64,000 nt of DNA from Desulfobulbus sp. GTDB taxonomy: Bacteria; Desulfobacterota; Desulfobulbia; Desulfobulbales; Desulfobulbaceae. The stretch spans positions 19,355 to 83,354 of the forward strand of contig JAQUEZ010000006.1 in NCBI GenBank assembly GCA_028684915.1. The letters run 5' to 3'. The translations under genes and the position numbers were made by a program. Each line of letters opens with the position of its first letter. Within the stretch, counting starts at the first letter, position 1. Below, in pieces: positions 16,787 to 25,714 of the stretch. Under the pieces are notes generated by a model. The model saw only the letters and a list, made by a program, of their open reading frames with translations. It was not told the origin of the DNA and made no database searches.

Positions 16787-16975
16787 CTACTCATTCCACA
16801 TGGGCTTTGTTGGTTTTTGTCTTGTTTGTTTCCATTTCTCAACGTCCTTTTCCCAATTTCCAAACATGTCTTTTTGTCTCTCTTTTGCCGTTTCTTCTTG
16901 GGTTTCGCGTTGTGATTTACATGCTGCTAAACTAAAGGCAAAAACCACTATTAATAAAATTGCTATCCGTTTCAT
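16787..16975 (-). CDS. Small lipoprotein in the trbK position, with a TrbJ-like tail
   Basis: A 62-residue protein starting after AGGAG. It has a short signal peptide with the lipobox LAAC (Cys at 19), then a charged stretch and the tail NWEKDVEKWKQTRQKPTKPMW. Position between trbJ and trbL and the lipoprotein character match trbK, the entry-exclusion lipoprotein of P-type systems. The last 23 residues closely match the C-terminus of the adjacent TrbJ, which suggests it acquired that tail by local duplication. Confidence 0.75.
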   Translation of the reverse strand: MKRIAILLIVVFAFSLAACKSQRETQEETAKERQKDMFGNWEKDVEKWKQTRQKPTKPMWNE

Positions 16976-16983
16976 ATATTCTC

Positions 16984-17742
16984 CTATTTCTTCCACATAG
17001 GCTTTGTTGGTTTTTGTCTTGACTGCTCCCATTCTTCAACATCATCTTCCCAGTTCCCGGCAAACTTCTTCATTCTCGCCAAGGCTGCTGCCTCCCGCTC
17101 CGCTTTCTGAGCCATGTATACCCCTTCGGCTTTTGCCGAGGCTGACATGGTCTGTTGAAGCTGAATCAGTTGCTTTGACTGGAGAGCTGCAATCTGGGCT
17201 ATGGCCTGCAAGCCGTCCTTGGCTCCCGAGACGGCATTTGCCTTTACGGTAAGATTTCGCAGGTCATTGGAGTCGGAATTGAACCAGTCCCTGGTCTTGC
17301 TGAGGAGCTCCATAGCATCCCGGTTTGTGTTTGCCGTCTCCTGGGTCCACTGAAGGGCCTTTCTGGCAAAGTCTTCTCCGGTCATGGTGCTGAATTTGGA
17401 AAACTCGGGATACATCTCGTCATACTGACGCTGCAAGGAAGCGTAGTCGCTGGCTATTCCACGAGCCGACTGGATGATCCGCTGCATGTCCTGCATGCCG
17501 GTCAGGTCAATCAGGTAGTTGAGATTCTGGAGGTTCTGGGTCTGGGCTGACAGCTGCTGCAGCTGCGTGGCATATTGTTGCGCCTGGGTAATGTACTGGC
17601 GAACCATGTTCATGTAGGAAATCAGCTGCTGCGAGAATGCAGCCGGATCAAAAACGATATCCCCAACCCCGAGAACGGCATAGGACGGTGTGCATGTCAG
17701 GCTGAAGATTGCGATGGATAAAAGCAGGGTTTTCCATTTCAT
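16984..17742 (-). CDS. trbJ: TrbJ, VirB5-like pilus-associated protein
   Basis: A 252-residue exported protein: a signal peptide (about 1-21), GVGDIVFDPAAF near the mature N-terminus (a TrbJ hallmark), and long amphipathic helices rich in Gln (YITQAQQYATQLQQL). It acts in the periplasm and at the pilus tip. The C-terminus NWEDDVEEWEQSRQKPTKPMW is shared with the following lipoprotein. It starts 17 nt after the trbE stop. Confidence 0.93.
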   Translation of the reverse strand: MKWKTLLLSIAIFSLTCTPSYAVLGVGDIVFDPAAFSQQLISYMNMVRQYITQAQQYATQLQQLSAQTQNLQNLNYLIDLTGMQDMQRIIQSARGIASDYASLQRQYDEMYPEFSKFSTMTGEDFARKALQWTQETANTNRDAMELLSKTRDWFNSDSNDLRNLTVKANAVSGAKDGLQAIAQIAALQSKQLIQLQQTMSASAKAEGVYMAQKAEREAAALARMKKFAGNWEDDVEEWEQSRQKPTKPMWKK

Positions 17743-17759
17743 CTTTCAAAAGCTCCTTT

Positions 17760-20183
17760 CTATCCGGTTGCCAGTTGAGGCTTTTCCGGGCTTAGGAATT
17801 CAGCATCACACTGAAGGTTCTTATACGCTGCCCATGCAGCGTTGAATCCTTCTTTACCATGCTCGGCCAGCAACGTTACGATCATGCGCTGGTCTTCTTT
17901 GCTGCCTGCGGCGCAGTACGCCAGGGCGAGAGGCCCCAGACCCAACTCGAACAGGCGGTTTCCCATGGGGCTCTGGTAGTAGTACTGGCGTTTCGGCTGC
18001 GCCAGGGCAAGGATACGGATCTGTCGGCCGTTGAGTCCGAAGCGGCGGTAGATTTCCGCCGTGCTCTCTTCCAGGGCCTTGTCGTTCGGCAGGAAAATCC
18101 GGGTGGGACACGATTCGATCAGGGCGGTTGCAATGGGGCTGTTGACAATATCGGAAAGGCTCTGGGTGGCGAAGATGACACTTACGTTGGCTTTGCGCAG
18201 CACCTTGAGCCATTCACGGATCTTCGCGGCGAAGATGGGGTTATCGAAGAATATCCAGGCCTCGTCGAGAACCAGCATGGTCGGCTTGCCGTCGAACCGT
18301 TTTTCCAGGCGGTGAAAGAGATACGACAGCACCGCCGGAACCACGGCAGGGGTGTTCATGAGGTGCTCCATCTCAAAGCACTGCCATTTGCCATAACCGA
18401 GGGAATCCCCGGTTGCATCGAGCAGGTGGCCGTGTGGACCGTCAATGGAATAGGACTGCAAGGCTTGGCGGAGCAGACTGTCCTGCAGGAGCGCGATCAG
18501 GCCGGAGATGCTGCGTTGTTCGACCGGAGCGGTGGCAAGGCTGGAGAGGCCGACCCAGATTTCCTGTTTGACCGTGGGAGTGATTTCGATGTTCTCCCTG
18601 CGGAGCAGGTCCAGGACCCATTCCGCGGCCCAACTCCGTTCCAGTTCGTCATCGATGCGAGAAAGAGGCTGGAAGGAAAGGCCGTTAATGTCTTCGCCCA
18701 GGTTGTAGAAGTCTCCCCCTACCCCCGCCGTTGCGGCCCGGGCGCTGCCCCCTTTGTCGAAGATGTACACCTGGGCGTCCAGATAGCGGAGAAACTGTGC
18801 TTCAAGGAGTGCAAGCAGGACCGATTTGCCGGAGCCGGTGGGACCGACAACCATTGCGTGCCCCACGTCCCCGACATGGAAGGAAACCCTGAAGGGAGTG
18901 CTGCCGGTGGTTACGGCATGGAGCAACACCGGGGCATCCAGGTGGCGGTTCTTTTCCGGGCCAGCCCAGACAGCGGACACCGGCAGGAGGTGAGTCAGGT
19001 TCATGGTGTTGAGGATCGGCCTGCGGACATTTGCCCGGCAGTGTCCGGGAATGGTGCCAAGCCATGCTTCCACGGCGTTCATGCTCTCGGTTATGGTGGT
19101 GAAGCCCAGGGAGTTGATGACCTTTTCGACCGCCCGCGTCTTACCGTCGAGACGCTCCTGGTCCTGGTCCCAGGCGATGACGGTGGCGGTGAAGTATCCG
19201 TAGGAAACTTCATCATCGGAAAGTTCCTGCAGGGCTTCGTCAGCGTCGTATGCCTTGTTCTCGGCGTCGGAATCAACCATGACGCTTTCCGAACCGGATA
19301 CCATTTCCTTGATCAAGGTAACGATGCCCTTCCGCTTGGAAAACCATTTACGTTTGTAGCGGGTCAGCTCCTTGATGGCCTCTTCCTTGTCCATGGGTAT
19401 GAAACGGGTCATCCAGCGGTATTCGACGGCCAGCCGGTTCAGGGCGTCAAGTATCCCAGGGATACTTGTTCCCGGAAAACCAAGGACAGAAATTGCCTTG
19501 AAGGCCGTATCCCCAAGGCGGGGTTCCAGCCCACCGGTAAGCGGCGTATCGGCAAGGACCGCGTCCAGGTACATGGGTATGTCAGGAACCCTTACGGGAT
19601 GGCGGTTAAAAGATATCGTGCCGTGCAGGTAGGTGAGGGTTTCTTCGTCGGACAACGGCTGGATCTCAGGAATGACACCTTGTAGGAGGTCCAGGAGCCT
19701 GCCGGTTTCGATGCCGAACAGGTTAAGCTGTGCCTGGTAATCCACGGCAACCTTGCTGCTGTTCTCGATAAAGAGTGCCGCGATCCTGTTGGATACGTCC
19801 GAAGGGGGGAGATAAACCAGCGTGAGGTAGTAGGAACTTTCAAAGTGGTTGTTTTCCTCGAAGCTGATACGCCGTTCCTCGTCGATTAGATAACTCAGCT
19901 GGTCTGGGAATTCGGAGCGGGGATAGACACGGGACAAGGCCCGTTGGGCTTCCGCGAAGAAGGCCCACCCGGAACCAAGGCGCTTGAAGACGTTATTGAA
20001 CCGGGACGAAACGGAGACCAGCTCCGTTTCCGTGGCGCTGTCCAGGTCCGGCCCACGAAACCTGAAGGTCTTCTGGAAACTGCCGTCCTTGTTGAGTATG
20101 GTGCCGGGAGCGACAAGGGCGGCCCAGGGAAGCAGGTCGGAAAGGCGGTCGGGATTTTTTCTGTACTCTCTGATTCGATACAT
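17760..20183 (-). CDS. trbE: TrbE, VirB4-like transfer ATPase
   Basis: An 807-residue protein beginning MYRIREYRKNPDRLSDLLPW, typical of TrbE. The N-terminal CagE/TrbE domain is followed by the ATPase domain with Walker A GPTGSGKS near residue 448 and Walker B MLVLDEAW near 637. It energises pilus assembly and substrate transfer at the inner membrane face. Full normal length with no frame damage. Upstream is trbD (66-nt gap). Confidence 0.96.
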   Translation of the reverse strand: MYRIREYRKNPDRLSDLLPWAALVAPGTILNKDGSFQKTFRFRGPDLDSATETELVSVSSRFNNVFKRLGSGWAFFAEAQRALSRVYPRSEFPDQLSYLIDEERRISFEENNHFESSYYLTLVYLPPSDVSNRIAALFIENSSKVAVDYQAQLNLFGIETGRLLDLLQGVIPEIQPLSDEETLTYLHGTISFNRHPVRVPDIPMYLDAVLADTPLTGGLEPRLGDTAFKAISVLGFPGTSIPGILDALNRLAVEYRWMTRFIPMDKEEAIKELTRYKRKWFSKRKGIVTLIKEMVSGSESVMVDSDAENKAYDADEALQELSDDEVSYGYFTATVIAWDQDQERLDGKTRAVEKVINSLGFTTITESMNAVEAWLGTIPGHCRANVRRPILNTMNLTHLLPVSAVWAGPEKNRHLDAPVLLHAVTTGSTPFRVSFHVGDVGHAMVVGPTGSGKSVLLALLEAQFLRYLDAQVYIFDKGGSARAATAGVGGDFYNLGEDINGLSFQPLSRIDDELERSWAAEWVLDLLRRENIEITPTVKQEIWVGLSSLATAPVEQRSISGLIALLQDSLLRQALQSYSIDGPHGHLLDATGDSLGYGKWQCFEMEHLMNTPAVVPAVLSYLFHRLEKRFDGKPTMLVLDEAWIFFDNPIFAAKIREWLKVLRKANVSVIFATQSLSDIVNSPIATALIESCPTRIFLPNDKALEESTAEIYRRFGLNGRQIRILALAQPKRQYYYQSPMGNRLFELGLGPLALAYCAAGSKEDQRMIVTLLAEHGKEGFNAAWAAYKNLQCDAEFLSPEKPQLATG

Positions 20184-20249
20184 GTTTCAATCCTCGCCAA
20201 TCTGATAATAGATAGGCGCAAGGTAAGAAGGCATATGAAATATTGAACC

Positions 20250-20504
20250 TCAGACGCCGTAATAACTTTTTTGTTTGATATGCCTCCGGAAGCAGCCAAA
20301 AAACTGGGGATCCTTCCTGGTTGCGAAAACGGCAAGTACGTGCAGAATGATACCGACGGGAATTGACCAGAAGGAGTGAAGGCCGAGGCCGAAGGCGGCA
20401 ACGAAGGTGCCGTTGAGTATGGCAATGTCTCGCGGGACACCGGCCAGCATTATCTGTTGAGTCAGGCTGCGGTGGATGGAAACATCGTAACCGTTAGCCG
20501 CCAC
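20250..20504 (-). CDS. trbD: TrbD, VirB3-like protein
   Basis: An 84-residue membrane protein with the TrbD pattern: a polar N-terminus (VSIHRSLTQQIMLAGVPRD), two hydrophobic helices (about 30-60) and a short charged tail. VirB3-type proteins sit in the inner membrane and associate with the VirB4 ATPase encoded next. It starts after AGGAGG, 18 nt after trbC. Confidence 0.92.
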   Translation of the reverse strand: MAANGYDVSIHRSLTQQIMLAGVPRDIAILNGTFVAAFGLGLHSFWSIPVGIILHVLAVFATRKDPQFFGCFRRHIKQKSYYGV

Positions 20505-20522
20505 GCGTCCTCCTTTCCGGCA

Positions 20523-20831
20523 TTAGAAAGTAACGCCGCCTGCGAAACCGAAGAAGCCGATACCGAAACTGGTAGCCGTGAATGCGATGGAAAGGCCGAA
20601 GGCGATCTGTAAGATCTTCCTGAAGCCCCCTCCCCCTTCACCGAATGCCAGGGCAAGGCCAGTGGCGGCTATTGCTATTGCTCCAATGACTTTTGCCACC
20701 GGTCCCGTTATCGAGTTCAGAATCATATTCAGAGGAGTTTCCCAGGGCATACCGGAACCAGCAGCGAGAACGTTTGATGCGGAGAACAGCAGAAAGACAA
20801 CCAGGGCCAGTGTTATTGATCGCCTGCGCAT
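20523..20831 (-). CDS. trbC: TrbC, VirB2-like pilin
   Basis: A 102-residue prepilin with a signal peptide (about 1-23, ending VLAAG) and two hydrophobic segments separated by a Gly-rich turn (GEGGGGFRK). TrbC pilins are processed and usually cyclised by TraF, which is encoded at 55860. GGAGGTAACT precedes the ATG. In related operons trbC follows trbB directly; here trbB is 28.7 kb away, so trbC now heads its own cluster and its promoter must lie in 20832-21080 or beyond. Confidence 0.9.
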   Translation of the reverse strand: MRRRSITLALVVFLLFSASNVLAAGSGMPWETPLNMILNSITGPVAKVIGAIAIAATGLALAFGEGGGGFRKILQIAFGLSIAFTATSFGIGFFGFAGGVTF

Positions 20832-21016
20832 TAGTTACCTCCAATGTTTTTTCACACCCATTTATACAGAATAAGATATTTTAATGCCAGCGTTTTAATC
20901 TTTGCCTTGCTTTGCTTTTAGTGGGTGTCAGATTGCCTGGTGCTCCCCCTATTCCGGCAAGTTTTTCCACAAGGTTTTTCCTTCTTGTTAAGTCTTTTAT
21001 TTAAATATCTTGTTAG

Positions 21017-21099
21017 GGTGCACATGATGCACCTGATAGGTGGCTTCAAGTGCTTGACATGCACTTGTTTGCCTTTCTCAAGTGCACAAGGTGCACTTG
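21017..21099. promoter_or_regulatory. Cluster of three GTGCAC/CAAGTGC palindromes
   Basis: There are three dyads: GGTGCA-N5-TGCACC at 21017-21033, CAAGTGC-N7-GCACTTG at 21047-21067 and CAAGTGCAC-AAG-GTGCACTTG at 21079-21099. A fourth, identical to the last, lies at 22835-22855 beyond the transposase. They look like repeated binding sites for one regulator, about 185 bp upstream of trbC. The rest of 20832-21200 holds no gene. Confidence 0.55.
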
Positions 21100-21203
21100 T
21101 CTCGTCTTTGGCCTTTTACTAGATAAACTAACGTTGAGAGCTTGCAACTCTCGACTTTTTTTGTATTATATTATCTAGTGATATAACTAGACTGGAGGGT
21201 GCC

Positions 21204-21404
21204 ATGGGATATCCAACAAAAGTCCAATTAATCAAACGCAAACAAAGCGAGCAGTGGTACATCAATTTCCCTGCTGCTGTGGCTCAGGCAATGGAATTCG
21301 AACGCGGGGAAACGGTCGAATGGATTGTTGAGGACAAGGAGAGCCTCGTGCTGCGTCGCCAGAAGGTACCGCCATCAGCGATGAAAAAAAAACGGCAGGA
21401 ATGA
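21204..21404 (+). CDS. AbrB/MazE-like small DNA-binding protein of the IS
   Basis: A 66-residue protein with a SpoVT/AbrB swapped-hairpin pattern (KVQLIKRKQSEQWYINFPAAVA, then FERGETVEWIVED). Its stop overlaps the transposase start by 4 nt (ATGA), so the two are translationally coupled and it probably regulates transposition. A CTAGT-N6-AACTAG dyad just upstream (about 21175-21191) could be its operator. GGAGGG precedes the ATG. Confidence 0.65.
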   Translation: MGYPTKVQLIKRKQSEQWYINFPAAVAQAMEFERGETVEWIVEDKESLVLRRQKVPPSAMKKKRQE

Positions 21405-22822
21405 TCGACGCCTTCAACCGGTTATTCGATCAGACAAAGCCCGCTTTTGCTCAGGTCCGCACATTTGAGCGTGCCCGTACCCTGGCCATGAGTTCTTTGG
21501 TTGGGTTGGGACGGCGGACAGTGAGCGGTATGCTCTGCGCCAGTGCCCAACAGTTCACCGACTGGTCGGCCGCGTACCGGCTGTTCGAACGGCAGCGGTT
21601 TGACAAGGATGTCCTGTTTGCACCAGCACGCAGGGAGGTCGTGGGGCGGCTTGGACAGGATGAACCGTTGGTGGTGATGATGGATGATACGCTAATTCGC
21701 AAACGTGGGCGTAAGGTACATGGCACAGGCTGGAAGCGGGATCCCCTGGGGCCGCCATTTTGCTCTAACTTTGTCTGGGGGCAGCGCTTTCTCCAGGTTT
21801 CGGCGGCATTGCCGGATCTGTCCGTGACTGGTCAGGCCAGGGGGATTCCTATCGATCTGACCCATGCCCCGTCTCCTGCAAAACCGGGGAAGAAAGCGGC
21901 TAAGACGGTCTGGGACGAGTATCGGCTTCAGCAGCAGACCATGAAGGTAAGTAGCGCCGGAGCGGCCCGGTTGGCTGACTTGCGCAAGCAGCTTGACCAG
22001 GAAGATGGCGGACGGCGTCTAATCGTTTCGGTTGACGGCGGATTTACCAATCGCACGGTGTTCCGGAACTTACCGGACAATACGGTTGCCATCGGTCGCA
22101 TTCGAAAAGACGCAAAGCTGTTTCTCCCTCCGACTGAAGACAACACGCCTCGGCGAGGCCGACGGCGTTGGTACGGCGCACCATTGCCGACTCCTGAACA
22201 GATCCGCCAGGATGATGCGTTTGCCTGGCATACCGTCCAAGCATTTGCCGCTGGCAAGACTCATTCGTTCGACGTCAAGACGGTTGCGCCGCTGCGCTGG
22301 CTTGGCACTGGCGTAACCGATGCCCGACTGGTTATCGTCCGTCCCCTTGCCTACCGGCCACGCAAAGGAGCACGGCTTCTCTATCGTAATCCGGTCTACC
22401 TTCTTTGCACCGACCCGGATCTGCCGCTTGAGCGACTACTGCAATCCTATTTGTGGCGTTGGGAAGTAGAGTTGAACTTCAGGGATGAGAAGACGGTGAT
22501 CGGGGTTGGCGAGGCGCAGGTGCGTTCGCAAGCGGCTGTCGAAGCTGTTCCCGCGTTCGTCGTTGCGGCGTATGCATTCCTTCTTCTGGCCGGCACCAGC
22601 CTGAACCGAGGGGAGTCTGACTTGCCTCAACCAAAGTGGCGAACGTCTACGCCTCCTGATAGGGAAAGCACAGCAAGGATGGTTGGCATGTTTCGAGCAC
22701 AACTGTGGGGTAAAGCAATGGGAGTCAATTTACGGGACTTCGCTAACAGGAAGGCTTCGGAGATGAACCCTGTTTTATTCGAAAAATCCTTGCCGGCTGC
22801 GGTTTGTTATGCCTTCAGATAG
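21401..22822 (+). CDS. IS701-like DDE transposase
   Basis: A 473-residue transposase of the IS4/IS701 superfamily. The acidic triad is visible in MMDDTLIRKRG, VSVDGGFTNR and the C-terminal WRWEVELNFRDEKTVIG (Y/W-rich helix with catalytic Glu). The gene is intact and ends at the right inverted repeat. IS701 assignment is by general similarity and is less certain than the DDE assignment. Confidence 0.85.
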   Translation: MIDAFNRLFDQTKPAFAQVRTFERARTLAMSSLVGLGRRTVSGMLCASAQQFTDWSAAYRLFERQRFDKDVLFAPARREVVGRLGQDEPLVVMMDDTLIRKRGRKVHGTGWKRDPLGPPFCSNFVWGQRFLQVSAALPDLSVTGQARGIPIDLTHAPSPAKPGKKAAKTVWDEYRLQQQTMKVSSAGAARLADLRKQLDQEDGGRRLIVSVDGGFTNRTVFRNLPDNTVAIGRIRKDAKLFLPPTEDNTPRRGRRRWYGAPLPTPEQIRQDDAFAWHTVQAFAAGKTHSFDVKTVAPLRWLGTGVTDARLVIVRPLAYRPRKGARLLYRNPVYLLCTDPDLPLERLLQSYLWRWEVELNFRDEKTVIGVGEAQVRSQAAVEAVPAFVVAAYAFLLLAGTSLNRGESDLPQPKWRTSTPPDRESTARMVGMFRAQLWGKAMGVNLRDFANRKASEMNPVLFEKSLPAAVCYAFR

Positions 22823-22885
22823 CCAAAGACGAGTCAAGTGCACAAGGTGCACTTGTTTTTAGCTCGTCTCAAAATTGTGGATAAC

Positions 22886-23497
22886 TTACGAGACGTGTGC
22901 TTTGGCCTTGGAAAGCAAGGACGCCAACTGCTCCCTAAGACCGTCGTCCTTGATATCTCCCAAGTTGATCTGCTGGATGTCCCGGCTGTTATTGTTAATC
23001 TGCACGTTAAGGATTAGCTTTTGGATATGAACAACCTGCAACCCTTCCGGGTTTCCGGTCAGTTTGAAGTTCTTGATCTCGGCCCGGGCAGCGTCGATTG
23101 TCGAAGGGAGGTAATCCCAGGTGGCGACGGCAGCCGGGCGGCCAGTATCATCGGTGAATTCAACTTTTTCCCTGAGCCGGTAGACGTTGTTCTTTCCCGT
23201 TCGTTCCCTGGCTATGTATCCGTGTTTTTCAAGTATTTTCAGACAGTATTTGATCTGCCTTGATGATATTCCTGATTTTTCGCTTATCGTTTCGATCGAA
23301 GGAAAAGAAAGGCCAGTGTTGAAGTTGGTGAAGCTTTTGATGACAAGATAGACAGTGATGGCATACGGCCCCATCCTGGAAACATCGCCGTTGTCGATCA
23401 TGGCCTTGAAGACATGGAACCAGGTCGTTTCCGCTTTGAAAAGCTCGTCCTGTTTTGGATTGGCGGCAGTATTTCCGGAGATGGATTTCATACGCAA
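22886..23497 (-). CDS. Winged-helix protein, possibly replication-initiator-like
   Basis: A 203-residue protein with an N-terminal winged helix (about 35-105: YLVIKSFTNFNTGLSFPS, IETISEKSGISSRQIKYCLKIL, GYIARERTGKNNVYRL) and a basic/polar C-terminal half. The start is probably the TTG at 23497 (AAGG seven bases upstream) or the ATG at 23491. Plasmid and ICE replication or partition proteins often begin with such a domain, but no Rep family is recognised. It is divergent from the XRE gene and close to the IS701-side palindromes. Confidence 0.6.
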   Translation of the reverse strand: MRMKSISGNTAANPKQDELFKAETTWFHVFKAMIDNGDVSRMGPYAITVYLVIKSFTNFNTGLSFPSIETISEKSGISSRQIKYCLKILEKHGYIARERTGKNNVYRLREKVEFTDDTGRPAAVATWDYLPSTIDAARAEIKNFKLTGNPEGLQVVHIQKLILNVQINNNSRDIQQINLGDIKDDGLREQLASLLSKAKAHVS

Positions 23498-23635
23498 AAT
23501 TATGCCTTTTAATTGATATAGAGGGGGTAAAATGCTAGAATTTTTAACATTAAGTCCTTTTTTGGATTTATATACGCGTTATTTGGACCTTGTCAACTAT
23601 TTTCTGCATCTTTAATGCACTATAGGGTGTCTTTG

Positions 23636-24052
23636 ATGGATGAACGTTTGAAAGCTGTAAGATTAGATAAAGGGTTAAGTCAAAGGGAAATCTCTGATGT
23701 TTTAGGAATCGGATTAAGATCGTGGCAACAATATGAACTTGGAACCAGTATCCCTGGGGGAAAGGTTCTTGAAGCCTTGCACTTAAAGCTCAAGGTGAAT
23801 ATTAACTGGCTGCTCTCCGGGTCAGGTCAGATGTATTTCAGGGAAAGTGATGTTGATTACGACAGGGAGCTTTTGATTCAGACTATTTCGACCCTGGAAA
23901 GTTGTTTGGTGAAGAAGGGTGTGGAGCTTGATCCGGTCAAGAAGGGAAAGGTGGCTGTGAAGCTGTTTGAAAACCTGAAAAGGTCGGGAATTTCGGCAGA
24001 GAATTTGGAGGAAGTTGAGAGGGAGGCGGTGGAGTTGGTGGAGTTGGTGTAA
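23636..24052 (+). CDS. XRE-family transcriptional regulator
   Basis: A 138-residue protein with an N-terminal Cro/C1 HTH (LKAVRLDKGLSQREISDVLG, then SWQQYELGTS) followed by NINWLLSG, typical of phage-type repressors, and a helical C-terminal part. The start at 23636 has AGGGTG upstream; codons from 23615 are less likely. The 118-140 bp AT-rich gap to the divergent winged-helix gene probably holds both promoters. It may be the element's immunity or transfer repressor. Confidence 0.7.
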   Translation: MDERLKAVRLDKGLSQREISDVLGIGLRSWQQYELGTSIPGGKVLEALHLKLKVNINWLLSGSGQMYFRESDVDYDRELLIQTISTLESCLVKKGVELDPVKKGKVAVKLFENLKRSGISAENLEEVEREAVELVELV

Positions 24053-24152
24053 AAGGTGCAATTAGATGATCCTAATCCCTGTAACCAGCCTTGTGCACGT
24101 TAGGGCGCCAATCCCAAAAAAGGAACTTTTCTTTGATATAAATCATATATTT

Positions 24153-24345
24153 GGTTCCTCACGCAAATCTGTGCACGGAAATAGGCGTGGGTAAGTGCCC
24201 CATGAAGTGAAAGAGATTCAGGATATAGTTCTTTACCGATCTGAAACCGTAGGCCCTGTGGCTGATAATCTTAGCCTTGTTTTTCAGCCCCTCAACAGCG
24301 CCATTGGAGATCAGCATATAGAAGTACGAGAAGATATTTTTCTCG
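24153..24345. pseudogene. Truncated copy of the ISL3 element end
   Basis: This segment matches the first ~200 bp of the full ISL3 copy at 27642 (GGTTCCTCAC-CAAATCTGTGCA, then GATTCAGGATATAGTTCTTT-CCGATCTGAA and so on) in the same orientation but with several substitutions. It covers the left terminal repeat and the 3' end of the transposase gene and stops against the regulator gene at 24353. It is an older, broken insertion. Confidence 0.85.
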
Positions 24346-24352
24346 TACGCCC

Positions 24353-25027
24353 CTACCCCACATCCTTCATGATGTAACCGAAACCTTTGACGGTATGAAT
24401 GAGCTTCTTTTCAAAGCCACTGTCGATCTTCTTCCGCAGATCAAAGATGCACACGGCTATTTTATTAGTGATTTCATAAATGTCTTCTTGCCATACTGCA
24501 CTAGTTATCATTTTCCGAGTGAGAATCTGATTCGTGTTTTGCATAAAAAATTCCAGTAGCTTGAATTCCTTATTAGTAAGTTTGATAAGTTTCTGGTTCC
24601 GCCATACTTCTTTTGTTCCAGAGTCTAGAAATAGGTCGGCAAAGAAAATTTGTTCTCTCCTTCGATATTCCGTCCTACGCTGAAGAACCTTAATACGAGC
24701 CAAGAGCTCGTTAAAATTAATAGGCTTCGTTACATAATCATCATCTCCAGCATCAAGACCGGCAACAATATCGTCAACAAAATCCATTCTTGTCAAAATA
24801 ACTACCGGAGTACAGTTTTGCTCCTCTCGCATTTCCTTGATAAGTGTGATCCCATCTTCTTTCCTTAGACCTAGATCCACTATCACTAGCTCATATTGCA
24901 TCAGAAATGCATTACGAAAACCTCTTTCGCCGCCATGAGCAACATCGACCTTGCATCCTTCATTTTCAAGCACATTTTTGAGCAACATTGCACTTGTTAT
25001 ATTACTTTCCACTACTAGTATCTTCAT
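24353..25027 (-). CDS. Orphan OmpR-family response regulator
   Basis: A 224-residue regulator. Its receiver has the Asp in LVIVDLGL and Lys in VTKPIN; the acidic pocket at the N-terminus reads VVESN, so only one of the usual two acidic residues is present and Mg binding or phosphorylation may be altered. The winged helix (about 130-222) ends LIHTVKGFGYIM. GGAG precedes the ATG. No kinase is adjacent. It closely resembles the regulator at 8854. Confidence 0.85.
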   Translation of the reverse strand: MKILVVESNITSAMLLKNVLENEGCKVDVAHGGERGFRNAFLMQYELVIVDLGLRKEDGITLIKEMREEQNCTPVVILTRMDFVDDIVAGLDAGDDDYVTKPINFNELLARIKVLQRRTEYRRREQIFFADLFLDSGTKEVWRNQKLIKLTNKEFKLLEFFMQNTNQILTRKMITSAVWQEDIYEITNKIAVCIFDLRKKIDSGFEKKLIHTVKGFGYIMKDVG

Positions 25028-25272
25028 CAGGACGCTCCGAAAATCAGATATGCCCCTCTCTACAGCTTACATGTCAATTTTACAGATGGTAAAAAAAGCG
25101 GCTCGAAGCATAACCAACGAGTCGCATAAAAGACATTACGTTGCGTAATGCCTGGAGACGCTCTTAAGAGACTGGCGCATGGGATTCATTTCCGTGAATG
25201 CCTTTTGCCTTGTATTTGCGAACTATTTAATGATTGAGCAACTGATTGCAGTGCAGCAGTTTCCCACCCGGA

Positions 25273-25714
25273 TCAGTTGTCTATGTCGTAGTGGCGTTTC
25301 ATAGTGAACAACATCCGCAGCAGCTCATATTCGAAAGGGGAACCGGTCTGGCGATAGCGGAAGGGAGGCCGGTGCCGCTTGTCCACGACCGAGGTTCCGG
25401 TAAATGCCAGCGTGATGCCGGTGTCATCGACCCATGAGGAACGAAAGGCCGATGAGGGTGGCAAGATTTTCTTCGCTCGGCGAGGGTCGTTTGTCCGCCT
25501 TGCAGAGAAGCTCTCCGCTCAGTTGCGTGTGGCGCATTTTCATGGTGACGGAAGCAAGCTTTACCAGCGCGTCCCGAAAACACAGGTCGAACTTCTCCAT
25601 GCCGCCCGGGAAATTTTCCACCATCAACAGGTCCAGGGCCGACACCGAATCATAGAGACTTACCGACGGATTGATGAGCAGCACCTTCCGCGTGCCGGAG
25701 CTTGCCTCCAGCAC
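25273..25714 (-). pseudogene. Frameshifted remnant of unknown gene
   Basis: Two overlapping - strand frames join at about 25440 to give a plausible protein end (FDLCFRDALVKLASVTMKMR..., EENLATLIGLSFLMG, then WVDDTGITLAFTGT..., FEYELLRMLFTMKRHYDIDN). Upstream the frame runs without a gap, but through in-frame stops, into the TAXI-like segment. No family is recognised for this portion. The preceding 25028-25272 holds nothing coding. Confidence 0.4.

Larger units (their letters stand above)
21078..22856. mobile_element. IS701-like element with 12-bp inverted repeats inside 23-bp direct repeats
   Basis: Inverted repeats CTCGTCTTTGGC (21101-21112) and GCCAAAGACGAG (22822-22833) bracket a two-gene unit. 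Immediately outside are identical 23-bp direct repeats (21078-21100 and 22834-22856) containing the CAAGTGCAC palindrome. A 23-bp duplication is too long for a normal target duplication in this family. The palindromes are either part of extended element ends or a targeted site. A hairpin with six T residues near 21133-21163 may shield the transposase from outside transcription. Confidence 0.65.
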
